Positions 1 through 9,181 of a DNA stretch of 64,000 bases are shown piece after piece. The stretch spans positions 124,001 to 188,000 of the forward strand of contig NZ_CACSKD010000002.1 of the NCBI RefSeq assembly GCF_902706285.1, given 5' to 3'. The DNA is from Rhizobium sp. 18055. GTDB lineage: Bacteria > Pseudomonadota > Alphaproteobacteria > Rhizobiales > Rhizobiaceae. The position numbers were made by a program, and so were the translations under genes. A model generated the notes under the pieces. The model made no database searches and was not told the origin of the DNA. It was given only the letters and a program-made list of their open reading frames with translations. Position 1 is the stretch's first letter; each line of letters opens with the position of its first letter.

Positions 1-1
1 C

Positions 2-397
2 ATGACCATCCTCGGATGCAACGACTCCGTCACGCAGTGCAATTACGTGGCGACAGTCGAGAAGCATTGGCAGACGGTGGCGATGTGCGATGCGGAATCC
101 GAGAGGCAACTGCGGCATTATACCAGCATCAGCTACCCGACGGTGATCGCCGTCTGCGAGCCGCCGCACCCGCCCTTGCCAGCCGAGCCGAAGATCGTTG
201 CAACAGCGCCGGCAATAGCTGCACCTGCCGTAACAGAGCAGGCCGCTCCGTCCGGCGTTACAGGTCTGGCATCCAGAATGGCAGCAGAGGTACGCACGCA
301 CCTTCCCTCTGGCCATTCGATGAAATCCGCGCTTGCGACACCTGTGCATTTCGTGTCGGGAAGCTATTCCTGGGTCGTCAAGCGCCTGACCAACTAA
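2..397 (+). CDS. Hypothetical protein, 5' end may lie outside the window
   Basis: This frame is open from the first ATG at position 2 and no in-frame stop is visible before it, so the gene may begin upstream of the window. The visible 131 residues hold several cysteines in the first 55 residues and an Ala/Pro-rich middle; the codon use resembles its neighbours. I do not recognise a family and assign no function. It converges on the DUF2336 gene and the two stop codons overlap by 4 nt. Confidence 0.5.
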   Translation: MTILGCNDSVTQCNYVATVEKHWQTVAMCDAESERQLRHYTSISYPTVIAVCEPPHPPLPAEPKIVATAPAIAAPAVTEQAAPSGVTGLASRMAAEVRTHLPSGHSMKSALATPVHFVSGSYSWVVKRLTN

Positions 398-1533
398 GCC
401 GCAGCCAGCGCCGTCATGTAGGCATAGCCGCGGGCCGATTGCCGCTGTTCGGCGACATGCAGCTTTTCCACCATCTCCAGCAGTTCCTGCACCGCACCAT
501 GGGTCGCATCGCGGCTGCGGAAGGTCTGCAGCAGACGACCGCAGACGTTGGAGAGCATGGTTCCGGAATTGGTTCGGCATGCCTCGCGCCATAGCAGCGT
601 CGCCTCGACGAAGGTCACGCTGATATCGCGGGCAAGGCCGGCTGATTCGTAGAGCGCGCGCACGGCATGCATCCGGCCGGTCGCCAGTATGGATCGCACG
701 CGCCGCTCGTCGCAGCCACTCAGATTGACGATGGCGCCAGCGAAGAATTCGATCTTGCCGGAGCAGAGTGTATGCATCAGGAAAGACGGCGTCAGCCGTC
801 CGCTGACACGGAGATGCTCGACCAGATCTGCAACCTCACGCGGCGCAATCTCGCCGGCGATCGAAACGATCGCTGATTCCGTCGCTTCACGGGCCACACG
901 CTGCAGACGGCTGCTGCCGATTGCAGCCTGCGCCAGCGGTAGATTGATCAGAGCATTGCTGACATGCTGGGTCAGCAGTTGGCGGGCGTCTGCCGGCAGA
1001 TCGACGCGGTCAGCCAAGAGATTGCGAACCTCGCAGCAGTCGCCCAGTCGTTCGGCAATCCGTTTCAGCGAATGCGGCGCTATCGCGGCACCTTCGTTCT
1101 CCAGCAGGCAGAGCACGTCCTCCTCCTCGCCGATCTCGGCCAAAGCGGCTGAAACCGGGCGCGAAACGATCGAGCGCGCCGCGATCAACATGCGGGTGAC
1201 GGCACTGCCGCGCGCGGCAAGATCGACCAGGTCGGCATCGGAAAGAACGGGAGAACAGGTAATGGCGTGGCAGGCAATTTCGGCCTGATCACCGGCCAGT
1301 GACAGAACGATGGCGCGCGGCGCATCCGGCGACCAGGCAATCGCTTCGGCAATGGCAAGACGCACCTTCGGCGACGGATCGTCGAGCAGGAAGGTCATCG
1401 CCATTTCGGCGGCGTTGCGCTCGTCGCGAGACATCTCCGACTGCAGATAAGCCCGACCGAGCGCACTGGCAGCCTTGGCCCTGTCTCCGGCCTTGGCTGT
1501 CTCAACCCAACGAAGAAATGCCTCTACGATCAC
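394..1533 (-). CDS. DUF2336 domain-containing protein
   Basis: A soluble 379-residue helical protein of the DUF2336 family, which is common in Rhizobiales and built of HEAT-like repeats; its biochemical role is unknown. The N-terminal part shows repeated helices with the pattern LLDDPSPKVRLAIAEAIAW, and helix pairs of this kind continue through the protein. I chose the GTG at 1533 because a GGGG ribosome-binding site lies 6 nt upstream; a TTG at 1545 is in frame but sits directly against its only possible Shine-Dalgarno. It stands alone, convergent with the first hypothetical gene. Confidence 0.8.
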   Translation of the reverse strand: MIVEAFLRWVETAKAGDRAKAASALGRAYLQSEMSRDERNAAEMAMTFLLDDPSPKVRLAIAEAIAWSPDAPRAIVLSLAGDQAEIACHAITCSPVLSDADLVDLAARGSAVTRMLIAARSIVSRPVSAALAEIGEEEDVLCLLENEGAAIAPHSLKRIAERLGDCCEVRNLLADRVDLPADARQLLTQHVSNALINLPLAQAAIGSSRLQRVAREATESAIVSIAGEIAPREVADLVEHLRVSGRLTPSFLMHTLCSGKIEFFAGAIVNLSGCDERRVRSILATGRMHAVRALYESAGLARDISVTFVEATLLWREACRTNSGTMLSNVCGRLLQTFRSRDATHGAVQELLEMVEKLHVAEQRQSARGYAYMTALAAA

Positions 1534-1657
1534 TGCGAACCCCAATCCTCAAGTGCGATTCTCTCGCACCCCAAGTGTTGAGTATGACGGTAGCGGCTAA
1601 AAGTTTATGATTGGTTCACCATATACATTAACGCTTGCTCACGGGCCAAACGGCGCC

Positions 1658-2260
1658 TCAAACCTTGGGCCGGAACAGTTCGAAGACGTCGCTGCTCTCG
1701 CTATAGTCCATATAGCCGAGACGCGCGACCGGCCGGGCCAACCCCATATCGATCCGGCCGTCGCGCAGGATCGCCTCGTCGATATGGATGCCGACAACCT
1801 GGCCGAACACCATGACATTCTCGGAGGCCTCGCCGGACAGCGACTTCGGCTCGATGATCTCGGTGACCCTGCATTCGAGCACGGCAAAGGCTTCGGCGAC
1901 ATAGGGCGCATCCACCAGTTCGCCGGTCTTGGCGGTCAGGCCCGACAGCGCGAATTCATCGACCTCGTAGGCAACGGCGGCCGATGACATATTCATCTTG
2001 TCGATCAGATGACGGCTGACGAAGTTGCAGGTGAATTCACCGGTTTCGCTGGCATTGCGAAAACTGTGCTTGCGACCGCTCGAGGAGAACATCACCAGCT
2101 TGGGCCGATCAGACACGGCGTTGAAAAAGGAGTACGGCGCAAGGTTGAGCGAGCCGTCCCTGCCCTTGCTGCCGATCCAGCCGATCGGCCGTGGCGAGAC
2201 GATCGCCTTGAAGGGATCGTGTGCGAGGCCGTGCTGGTTCTGATCGGTGGTGTAGAACAT
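1658..2260 (-). CDS. Flavin reductase family protein
   Basis: A 200-residue flavin reductase-like (FMN-binding split barrel) protein. The N-terminal block AIVSPRPIGWIGS followed by NLAPYSFFNAVSDRP is the usual family signature for flavin binding. Such enzymes reduce FMN/FAD with NAD(P)H or serve as flavoprotein oxidoreductases; the substrate here is unknown. The start overlaps the stop of the upstream nitroreductase gene in a TGATG arrangement, so the two are translationally coupled and probably act in one redox or detoxification pathway. Confidence 0.85.
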   Translation of the reverse strand: MFYTTDQNQHGLAHDPFKAIVSPRPIGWIGSKGRDGSLNLAPYSFFNAVSDRPKLVMFSSSGRKHSFRNASETGEFTCNFVSRHLIDKMNMSSAAVAYEVDEFALSGLTAKTGELVDAPYVAEAFAVLECRVTEIIEPKSLSGEASENVMVFGQVVGIHIDEAILRDGRIDMGLARPVARLGYMDYSESSDVFELFRPKV

Positions 2261-2844
2261 CAGTCTTCCCCGCCGACCCAGCTGACGGTCTGGGAGAGCT
2301 CCGGACGCGGGCGCTCGATGGCCGGGAAGCTCGTCGAGCCCATGTGAATGAAGCCGGCAACTTTTTCGCCGGGCTCTACGCCGAGCAGCGGATAGGCGCG
2401 CTCGTCATAAGCGAACCATTCGGTCAGCCAGTTGGCGACCCAGCCGTGAGCATTGGCGGCGAAGATGATGTTGAGGCAGACGGCACCTGCCGACATCAGT
2501 TGTTCCCACTCGGGGACCTTGATGTGCGGGCCGGCCTTGCTGACAACGGCGACAACCACGGGCGCGCGGGTGAAACGGGCACGCTCGACCGCAATCATTT
2601 CGTCCGACAGATCGGGCTTCTTTTCCAGAGCAAGCTTCAGCAGTTCCTCGCCGATGCGGGCACGATCCTCGCCGCGATAGACGATGAAGCGCCAGGGCGC
2701 GAGCTTGCCGTGATCGGGCACACGCGACGCCAACCGCAGGATTTCCTCGATCTCGGGCTTGTCGGGACCAGGCTCCGACATCTGGAAAGCGGGGATGGAG
2801 CGGCGGACGCCGAGGTAGTCGATCAGCTTGATATCGGATCTCAT
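2260..2844 (-). CDS. Nitroreductase family protein
   Basis: A 194-residue FMN-dependent nitroreductase-like oxidoreductase. The N-terminal RRSIPAF segment corresponds to the phosphate-binding RRSxR region of the family, and [15 protein letters not shown] is the conserved PSxxNxQPW-like region. The substrate cannot be told from sequence. It is the first gene of a two-gene unit with the flavin reductase. The start has no strong ribosome-binding site, so the exact 5' end is less certain than the family. Confidence 0.85.
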   Translation of the reverse strand: MRSDIKLIDYLGVRRSIPAFQMSEPGPDKPEIEEILRLASRVPDHGKLAPWRFIVYRGEDRARIGEELLKLALEKKPDLSDEMIAVERARFTRAPVVVAVVSKAGPHIKVPEWEQLMSAGAVCLNIIFAANAHGWVANWLTEWFAYDERAYPLLGVEPGEKVAGFIHMGSTSFPAIERPRPELSQTVSWVGGED

Positions 2845-2957
2845 AGGCAGGAAACTCTCATTTTCATCACAGTATCGGGGATGGGTCTTGAATTTGCCAT
2901 CGCGTTGGTCTTGAAGTGACCTCTGTCATTTCAGTTGTCAATTGGTTCGCAAAACAC

Positions 2958-4058
2958 ATGCTCGGCATTTTGCCATACGCACGCTCGGGTCTTGCCGCCG
3001 CCCTCATCGCCTTGATGCCCGCCGGCGCCGGTGCGCAGGACGCCTTCAAGGAGTTCAAGCAGCTCGACACCACGGCGAAGATGCCGAAGCTCAATGCGTT
3101 CATCGCCCCCGGCACCGCGCCAGAGGGCACGAAGTTGCATTCGGTGGCGCTCGAGGCCAAGCTGACCGCGGCAGGCGATGCCGTGCAGGACGGGTTGTCC
3201 TGGTACGTGTTCAGCCCGGTGGCCGGCAGCGATGGCAAGCTGCCGTTGATTGCCAGCTCACAGGGTGGCTCTGCCGACTTCCAGCTCGCTCCCGGCGACT
3301 ATTTCGTCAATGTCTCGTTCGGGCGCGCCGGCGTCACCCGCAAGCTGTCGGTTCCCGAGGACGGTGCCGTCGAGAAACAGACGATGGTGCTCGAGGCCGG
3401 CGGGTTGCTGCTCAATGCGGTGTCGGGCTCAGACGTGCGGATCAGGCCCGACCAGCTCAGCTTTTCGATCTATTCCGCCGATGTCCGCGATGACGGCGAG
3501 CGCGGCCTTGTCATGGCCGATGTGCCGCCGAACACCGTGGTGCGGCTGAATGCCGGCACCTATCATGTCGTCTCGGAATATGGCGACACCAATGCGTCGG
3601 TGCGCGCCGATATCCAGGTGGAAGCCGGCAAGCTCACCGAGGCGACGATCCAGCACAAGGCGGCGCAGATCAATTTCAAGCTGGTCTCCGACAAGGGTGG
3701 CGAGGCGATTGCCGATACCGCATGGTCGATCCTGACGGCGGCGGGCGACAGCGTCGGCGAAAGCGTCAGCGCCTTTCCGACCATGGTTCTGGCCGAAGGC
3801 GAGTATTCCGCCGTTGCCCGTAACAAGGACAAGATCTACCAGCGCGATTTCAAGGTGGAAGCCGGCAAGAATACCGATGTCGAGGTGCTAATGCAGGACG
3901 TGCAGCCGGAACAGGGGCCGGCCGCCACGACGCTGCAGCAACTTCCGCCGGAACAGCAGGGCCAGGCGCAATCGACGCTGGCGCAACCGCAGCAGCCCCT
4001 GCCCTCGTTCGAACAGTTGCAGGGTGGAGCCAGCGGAAACGGTGAAGACTCCGACTAA
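2958..4058 (+). CDS. Secreted hypothetical protein with repeated beta modules and a Gln/Pro-rich tail
   Basis: From the ATG at 2958 the product starts with a signal peptide (Arg near the start, then SGLAAALIALMPAGAGAQ, cleavage likely after AGA or AQ). A GTG at 2916 would add 14 residues. The mature part has at least three similar modules, each with an LAPGDY / LNAGTY / LAEGEY turn followed about 20-25 residues later by an acidic-hydrophobic strand ending VEAGK-T or similar. This suggests tandem Ig-like or carboxypeptidase-regulatory-like beta sandwiches. The last 60 residues are rich in Gln and Pro. Periplasmic or surface location is inferred; no function is known to me. Confidence 0.7.
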   Translation: MLGILPYARSGLAAALIALMPAGAGAQDAFKEFKQLDTTAKMPKLNAFIAPGTAPEGTKLHSVALEAKLTAAGDAVQDGLSWYVFSPVAGSDGKLPLIASSQGGSADFQLAPGDYFVNVSFGRAGVTRKLSVPEDGAVEKQTMVLEAGGLLLNAVSGSDVRIRPDQLSFSIYSADVRDDGERGLVMADVPPNTVVRLNAGTYHVVSEYGDTNASVRADIQVEAGKLTEATIQHKAAQINFKLVSDKGGEAIADTAWSILTAAGDSVGESVSAFPTMVLAEGEYSAVARNKDKIYQRDFKVEAGKNTDVEVLMQDVQPEQGPAATTLQQLPPEQQGQAQSTLAQPQQPLPSFEQLQGGASGNGEDSD

Positions 4059-4082
4059 CGATTTCCTCTATCCCTATCGATG

Positions 4083-4113
4083 AAAAACGCCCGGTCTTTG
4101 CAGACCGGGCGTT
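4083..4113 (-). terminator. Rho-independent terminator of thrS, possibly bidirectional
   Basis: A perfect 12-bp stem (AACGCCCGGTCT with AGACCGGGCGTT, 4-nt loop) lies between the convergent secreted-protein gene and thrS. On the minus strand the stem is followed by a run of five U, making it a good thrS terminator. On the plus strand the U-run is poorer (GTTCTTG), so termination of the upstream gene is less certain. Confidence 0.85.
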
Positions 4114-4141
4114 CTTGATTGCAGTGTCAGGTGCCAAATGC

Positions 4142-6163
4142 TCAGGCGATAGCTCTTGCCTGCGCCTTTGCCTTACGGGCCTCGGCCTTGCGGATCACAT
4201 CCGGCGGCGTTGCTTCGAGCGTCAGGCTGGCAATCGCCTCTTCCAGCGACATCGAGGTCTGCTGCTGGCTGCCGAGACGACGGATGTTCACCGTGCGCTC
4301 CTCGGCTTCCTTCTTGCCGCAGACGATGATCACGGGAACCTTGGTGACCGAGTGCTCGCGGACCTTGTAGTTGATCTTCTCGTTGCGGAAGTCGGTCTCG
4401 ACGGTGAGGCCGGCGTCGCGCAGGGCTTCGGCCACTTCTGCGCCGTAGCTATCGGCTTCCGAGGTAATCGTTGCCACGACGATCTGCTGCGGCGAGATCC
4501 ACAGCGGCATGTGGCCGGCGAAGTTCTCGATCAGGATGCCGAGGAAGCGCTCCATCGAGCCGCAGATGGCGCGGTGGATCATCACCGGCTGGGTCTTTTC
4601 CGAGTTGCTGTCGATGTAGAAGGCGCCGAAGCGTTCCGGCAGGTTGAAGTCAACCTGCGTGGTACCGCACTGCCATTCACGACCGATGGCGTCCTTCAGC
4701 GTATATTCGAACTTCGGACCGTAGAAAGCGCCCTCGCCCGGCAGGATGCCGGTCTTGATGCGGCCTTCCGACTGCGCCTCGATCGTATGAAGCACATCGG
4801 TCATCACGCTTTCGGCGCGATCCCAGAGTGCATCTGTGCCGACGCGCTTTTCCGGACGGGTCGAGAGCTTGACAACGATCTCCTTGAAACCGAAGTCCTG
4901 ATAAACCGACAGGATCAGGTCGTTGATCCTGAGGCATTCGGCGGCCATCTGCTCATCGGTGCAGAACACATGCGCGTCGTCCTGCGTGAAGCCGCGCACG
5001 CGCATGAGGCCATGCAGCGCGCCGGAGGCTTCGTAACGATGGACGAGACCGAATTCGGCCAGACGGATCGGCAGCTCGCGATAGGACTTCAGGCCATGCT
5101 TGAAGATCTGTACGTGACCGGGGCAGTTCATCGGCTTCAGGGCGAAGACGCGGTTGTCCGCTTCCTTGTCGTCAGGATGCGTGAAGGCGTAGGCCGACTT
5201 CACCGCGAACATGTTTTCCTGATACCAGCCCCAGTGGCCGGAGGTTTCCCAGAGCGAAGAATCGAGCACCTGCGGCGCGTTGACCTCTTCGTAGGTGCCG
5301 GCCAGACGGCGGCGCATGTAGGCGGTCAGGGTCTGGAACATCCGCCAGCCCTTGCCGTGCCAGAACACCACGCCTGGACCCTCTTCCTGGAAATGGAACA
5401 GGTCCATTTCGCGGCCGAGCTTGCGGTGATCGCGCTTTTCGGCTTCGGCGAGGATGTGGAGGTAGTTGTCGAGTTCGGACTGCTCGGCAAAGGCCGTGCC
5501 GTAGATGCGGGTCAGCATCGGGTTGTTGCTGTCGCCACGCCAATAGGCACCGGCCACCTTCATCAGCTTGAAGGCAGTACCGATCTGGCCGGTGGAGGCC
5601 ATGTGTGGCCCACGGCAGAGGTCGAACCAGTCGCCCTGATAATAGATCTTCAGATCCTGGCCTTCAGGAATCGCATCGACAAGCTCGACCTTGTACTGCT
5701 CGCCCTTGGCAGCGAACACTTCCTTGGCCTTTTCGCGCGACCAGACCTGCTTGGTGAAGGCGGCGTTGCGGGCGATGATTTCCTTCATCTTCTTTTCGAT
5801 GACGGGAAGGTCTTCGGGCGTGAACGGCTCGTTCTTGGCGAAGTCGTAATAGAAGCCGTTCTCGATCACAGGGCCGATCGTCACCTGCGTGCCGGGCCAG
5901 ATTTCCTGCACGGCTTCAGCCATCACGTGGGCAGCGTCATGCCGGATCAATTCCAGCGCGCGCCCATCGGTACGGGTGATGATCTCGATCTTGCCGTCGA
6001 TGACGGGATCGGACAGGTCGCGCACGGTGCCGTCGATCGCAATGGCGACAGCCTTCTTGGCAAGCGACTTGGAAATGGATTCTGCGACATCCCTGCCGGT
6101 TGCGCCAGCATCGTAGCTGCGCACCGAACCGTCGGGAAATGTCAGGGAAACGGATTGGGACAT
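4142..6163 (-). CDS. thrS: Threonyl-tRNA synthetase
   Basis: Class II aminoacyl-tRNA synthetase charging tRNA-Thr. The 673-residue product has an N-terminal TGS domain ([16 protein letters not shown]), the editing/SAD region with HDAAHVMAE, the catalytic core with zinc-site MNCPGHV and the [11 protein letters not shown] block, motif 3 ([19 protein letters not shown]), and the C-terminal anticodon-binding domain. The start at 6163 is preceded by AGGAG about 9 nt upstream; an in-frame ATG at 6211 would add 16 residues with no counterpart in the family. Length fits rhizobial ThrS. No T-box leader is visible, as expected for alphaproteobacteria. Confidence 0.98.
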   Translation of the reverse strand: MSQSVSLTFPDGSVRSYDAGATGRDVAESISKSLAKKAVAIAIDGTVRDLSDPVIDGKIEIITRTDGRALELIRHDAAHVMAEAVQEIWPGTQVTIGPVIENGFYYDFAKNEPFTPEDLPVIEKKMKEIIARNAAFTKQVWSREKAKEVFAAKGEQYKVELVDAIPEGQDLKIYYQGDWFDLCRGPHMASTGQIGTAFKLMKVAGAYWRGDSNNPMLTRIYGTAFAEQSELDNYLHILAEAEKRDHRKLGREMDLFHFQEEGPGVVFWHGKGWRMFQTLTAYMRRRLAGTYEEVNAPQVLDSSLWETSGHWGWYQENMFAVKSAYAFTHPDDKEADNRVFALKPMNCPGHVQIFKHGLKSYRELPIRLAEFGLVHRYEASGALHGLMRVRGFTQDDAHVFCTDEQMAAECLRINDLILSVYQDFGFKEIVVKLSTRPEKRVGTDALWDRAESVMTDVLHTIEAQSEGRIKTGILPGEGAFYGPKFEYTLKDAIGREWQCGTTQVDFNLPERFGAFYIDSNSEKTQPVMIHRAICGSMERFLGILIENFAGHMPLWISPQQIVVATITSEADSYGAEVAEALRDAGLTVETDFRNEKINYKVREHSVTKVPVIIVCGKKEAEERTVNIRRLGSQQQTSMSLEEAIASLTLEATPPDVIRKAEARKAKAQARAIA

Positions 6164-6285
6164 TCTAAATTCTCCTTGTCCAGTCCCGCCAACGAATGCG
6201 GGTGGTTGCAATGATGCGTTTCGTCACCACGAAGACGCCGAGGCCTGATAGCCAGATTTGCCGCTCTAGTAAAGAAAAAGACGGA

Positions 6286-6813
6286 TTAGCCGAGCATTTC
6301 GGCAAGGCCGCGAACCGTGTTCCAGTTGCGCAAGGTGCCTGCTCCCATGCGCTTGGTGGTCAGCGCCGAGAGCAGCTTCCACTCGCTCGGCTTGCCGGCG
6401 AAATCGATCCACAGATCGCCACCGGTCAGGGCAAGACGCTGGTTCGGCTGGATGTAGCCCTGCAGCGCATCGAGGGCGGAGCGCTGGAGCGGCTTGCGCG
6501 TGACGCGGACGATCACCTGGGCGCCATCGCCATTCGCAAACGGATTGGCATCCGCCAGCTTCCGCCAGTCGGTGCCCTTGCGGACGATGATATCGACCGG
6601 CTTGGCGAATCTGGCTTGAAAGGCTTGTTCAAGCCTCGCCTCGATGTCACCGACCGGTGTCTCTGCGGCCTCGAAGACGATATTGCCGGTCGAGACAAGC
6701 GTGCGTGGATCTTGATAGCCGAGCGATGACGCCATGTCGCGCAGGTCGGACATCACCACCCGGCGACCGGGCGCAAGGACAATGCTGTGGAGCAGCGCGA
6801 CGTAGGTGGTCAT
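6286..6813 (-). CDS. DUF1697 domain-containing protein
   Basis: A 175-residue DUF1697 protein, recognised from the N-terminal MTTYVALLHSI, the central LVSTGNIVFEA block and the C-terminal TTKRMGAGTLRNWNTV motif. The function of the family is not established. The start overlaps the end of yidD by 4 nt (ATGA), so it is the last gene of an IscU-like - yidD - DUF1697 unit. An in-frame ATG further upstream (6960) lies inside yidD and is not used in my view. Confidence 0.85.
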   Translation of the reverse strand: MTTYVALLHSIVLAPGRRVVMSDLRDMASSLGYQDPRTLVSTGNIVFEAAETPVGDIEARLEQAFQARFAKPVDIIVRKGTDWRKLADANPFANGDGAQVIVRVTRKPLQRSALDALQGYIQPNQRLALTGGDLWIDFAGKPSEWKLLSALTTKRMGAGTLRNWNTVRGLAEMLG

Positions 6814-7211
6814 GCGGTTTTGCGGCCGACAGTGAGGTAGCGCCACGGCGTCCACCAGTGCAAGCGCGCGCCGAGTTCTGCCGGCACCTGATCGAGACCG
6901 CTGGTGCCGCCCGGGCCGCAGCGGCCGACGCGGAACAGCGTCATCCAGCCGCCGCTCCACAGGCCGTGGCGGGCCACCGCCTCGTAGCCGTATTCCGAGC
7001 AGGTGGGGATGTGGCGGCAGGAATTGCCGATGAAGCCGGAGAGCGTCAGCTGGTAGAGGCGGATGAGGCCCATGCCGAGCAGCCGATCGGGCGTTTTGCG
7101 GAACGGGCCGGCATAATTGCGCGAGCGCTGCAGCGGGTTCTTGCGCGGTGCGGGAGCAGCGCCGCCTTCGTCTTCGTCGTGATCATGGTTGAGGGAGCAG
7201 AATTGGCACAT
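6810..7211 (-). CDS. yidD: Membrane protein insertion efficiency factor YidD, with N-terminal extension
   Basis: YidD is a small membrane-associated protein thought to help YidC-dependent insertion. Residues 49-125 carry the family signature: LIRLYQLTLSGF, then CRHIPTCSEYGYEAVARHG and GRCGPGG. At 133 residues it is longer than the usual 70-90, because of about 40 N-terminal residues that begin MCQFC and continue HDHDEDE. The ATG at 7211 lies just downstream of the IscU-like stop codon. Nearby rpmH/rnpA, its usual neighbours, are absent, which is common in rhizobia. Confidence 0.9.
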   Translation of the reverse strand: MCQFCSLNHDHDEDEGGAAPAPRKNPLQRSRNYAGPFRKTPDRLLGMGLIRLYQLTLSGFIGNSCRHIPTCSEYGYEAVARHGLWSGGWMTLFRVGRCGPGGTSGLDQVPAELGARLHWWTPWRYLTVGRKTA

Positions 7212-7221
7212 GGCAGTTTGC

Positions 7222-7668
7222 TCAGGCGCCCACGGTCTCGGTGCGTTTGGCTTCGATCTGGCCAATCGCATCGACAACTGCATCGAAGGTCAGCATCGTC
7301 GAGGCGTGGCGTGCCTTGTATTCCCTCACGGGACGCAGGTAGCGCATCTCCTCGAAGCGGCCCTCGGGACCCTCGCCGTCTGCCTTCAGCATGGCGAGCA
7401 TGTCTTCGCGGGCCTTGCGCAATTCTTGCGTCGTTGCGCCGACGATGTGGCTGGCCATGATCGAGGACGAGGCCTGGCCGAGAGCGCAGGCCTTGACGTC
7501 ATGGGCGAAGGCCGAGACGGTGTCGCCGTCCATCTTCAGCCAGATCCTGACCTTGGAGCCGCAGAGTTTCGAGTGCGCCTGGGCGCTGGCGTCGGAATCC
7601 GCCAATGTGCCGATCAGCGGAATGTTACCGGCAAATTCGAGGATTTTGCTGTTGTAAATGTCGTCCAT
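7222..7668 (-). CDS. IscU/NifU-like iron-sulfur cluster assembly scaffold homologue
   Basis: A 148-residue protein of the SufU/IscU N-terminal fold. C36 (HSKLCGSKV) and C61 (VKACALGQASSSIM) match the first two cluster cysteines. The third ligand position, in the stretch KARHASTMLTF, appears to be S123 rather than Cys, so it may not hold a cluster as classical scaffolds do. The start MDDIYN at 7668 fits the family; longer in-frame starts have no homology. It heads the small operon with yidD and the DUF1697 gene. Confidence 0.85.
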   Translation of the reverse strand: MDDIYNSKILEFAGNIPLIGTLADSDASAQAHSKLCGSKVRIWLKMDGDTVSAFAHDVKACALGQASSSIMASHIVGATTQELRKAREDMLAMLKADGEGPEGRFEEMRYLRPVREYKARHASTMLTFDAVVDAIGQIEAKRTETVGA

Positions 7669-7973
7669 CAGGAATTCCGCTCCATATTTGATGCGGATCG
7701 GTGTGTGATTGCCTATTGTAGCAAAAACAAAAACACACCGTGTCGCGCTGGAAGACTTACATAGCGATGCCGTTTTCCTATATGTATGTCGTTCGAAGGC
7801 CATAAAAATGCAATGGCCTCGTGTAAGTTTGATTGGGAAACCGTGCCGGATGGGCGTGAATTTATGGCCCTGAAAGCCCCGGAGCCTGCCAAAGGTGCAC
7901 TATTCCCGGAAATGGGATTGCCAGTGGCTAGTCCGAAATACGGTCCGCGATGCGGACCAGGAGACAGTTGCAG
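7669..7973. other. Intergenic region between divergent genes
   Basis: About 300 bases separate the IscU-like gene (minus) from folE (plus). The region is AT-richer near 7690-7790 and must hold both promoters. A 67-codon frame at 7786-7989 runs through it into folE but has no ribosome-binding site or recognisable family. I see no clear palindrome or structured RNA. Confidence 0.5.
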
Positions 7974-8588
7974 ATGGACGCCGTCGTAAAGAATTTTCCG
8001 CAGACCGCGCTTGAATCAGATCGTCCGAGCCAGAAGGAAGCGGAGGATGCTGTTCGCACCCTGCTGCGCTGGGCCGGTGACGATCCCTCGCGCGAAGGCC
8101 TGCTCGACACGCCGGCTCGGGTCGCCAAGTCGTACCGCGAACTCTTCGCCGGCTACGAGATGGACGCCGAAGACGTACTTGGCCGCACCTTCGAAGAGGT
8201 TGCCGGCTATGATGACATGGTGCTGGTCAAGGACATTCCGTTCTTCTCGCACTGCGAACATCACATGGTTCCGATCATCGGCAAGGCGCACGTCGCCTAC
8301 ATGCCAGACGGGAGGGTCCTCGGCCTTTCGAAGATCGCCCGCGTGGTGGATATCTACGGCCGTCGCCTGCAGACGCAGGAAACCATGACGGCCCAGATTG
8401 CCCGCTCGATCGACGAAACGCTGGCGCCGCGCGGCGTTGCCGTGATGATCGAAGCCGAGCATATGTGCATGGCGATGCGCGGTGTGCAGAAACAGGGCTC
8501 GACCACATTGACGACAACCTTCACCGGCACATTTAAAACTGAGCCGGCTGATCAAGCCCGCTTCATTTCCATGGTGCGGAGCCGCTGA
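7974..8588 (+). CDS. folE: GTP cyclohydrolase I
   Basis: Converts GTP to 7,8-dihydroneopterin triphosphate, the first step of folate (and pterin) synthesis. The 204-residue product has the zinc and active-site motifs [20 protein letters not shown] and the C-terminal [17 protein letters not shown] block with the second zinc cysteine. The ATG at 7974 follows an AGGAGA site about 10 nt upstream. It is followed closely by hisI and the pair probably form a transcription unit. Confidence 0.97.
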   Translation: MDAVVKNFPQTALESDRPSQKEAEDAVRTLLRWAGDDPSREGLLDTPARVAKSYRELFAGYEMDAEDVLGRTFEEVAGYDDMVLVKDIPFFSHCEHHMVPIIGKAHVAYMPDGRVLGLSKIARVVDIYGRRLQTQETMTAQIARSIDETLAPRGVAVMIEAEHMCMAMRGVQKQGSTTLTTTFTGTFKTEPADQARFISMVRSR

Positions 8589-8612
8589 CCGGCTTCGCTT
8601 ACGAAAGCCGCG

Positions 8613-9071
8613 ATGATGCCATTTGCCTTCAATGCGCCGTCCGACGATAAATCCGAGCTTGAGGATGCCGGCGATTTCACGCCGCGGTTTGACGACCGCG
8701 GCCTCATCACCGCGATCGTCACCGACGCCCATGACGGTGAGTTGCTGATGGTGGCGCATATGAATGCGAAGGCGCTGGCACTGACCATCCAGACGAAGCA
8801 GGCGCATTACTTCAGCCGCTCGCGTGGCAAACTGTGGCTGAAGGGCGAAACATCCGGAAACATCCAGACGGTGAAGGAAATCCGCACCGACTGCGATCAG
8901 GACGCAATTTGGCTAAAGGTCGAAGTTGCGGGCCATGATGCGACCTGCCACACTGGTCGCCGGTCATGCTTCTATCGGACGGTCAACCTCGAAGACGGCA
9001 AGCCGATGCTTGAGATCGTCGATGACGAACGCCAGTTCAATCCGCATGAGGTTTACGGAAAAGAGCCCTAA
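8613..9071 (+). CDS. hisI: Phosphoribosyl-AMP cyclohydrolase
   Basis: Third step of histidine biosynthesis: opens the purine ring of phosphoribosyl-AMP. The 152-residue protein has the family core: [34 protein letters not shown], the metal site [14 protein letters not shown] and the cysteine motif [10 protein letters not shown]. It is the stand-alone form (no HisE fusion), normal for alphaproteobacteria. It lies 24 nt behind folE. Confidence 0.96.
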   Translation: MMPFAFNAPSDDKSELEDAGDFTPRFDDRGLITAIVTDAHDGELLMVAHMNAKALALTIQTKQAHYFSRSRGKLWLKGETSGNIQTVKEIRTDCDQDAIWLKVEVAGHDATCHTGRRSCFYRTVNLEDGKPMLEIVDDERQFNPHEVYGKEP

Positions 9072-9181
9072 ACACTGAAAACCGTATCTTTTTGAACCAA
9101 GAGTGTTGGCCATACACCAATTTGAAAGGGTGACGGGACACTTATATTGATCCGAGTGTTCTGCCAGTGAGGAGGCGTGCG

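Noticed and set aside
4115..6214. 699-codon plus-strand open frame
   Set aside because: It is the shadow of thrS, whose motifs are clear on the other strand; its translation has no recognisable domain.
6164..6285. T-box leader before thrS
   Set aside because: No T-box specifier or antiterminator structure is visible; alphaproteobacteria do not normally use it.
7786..7989. 67-codon frame upstream of folE
   Set aside because: No ribosome-binding site; runs into the folE start and has unrecognisable composition.
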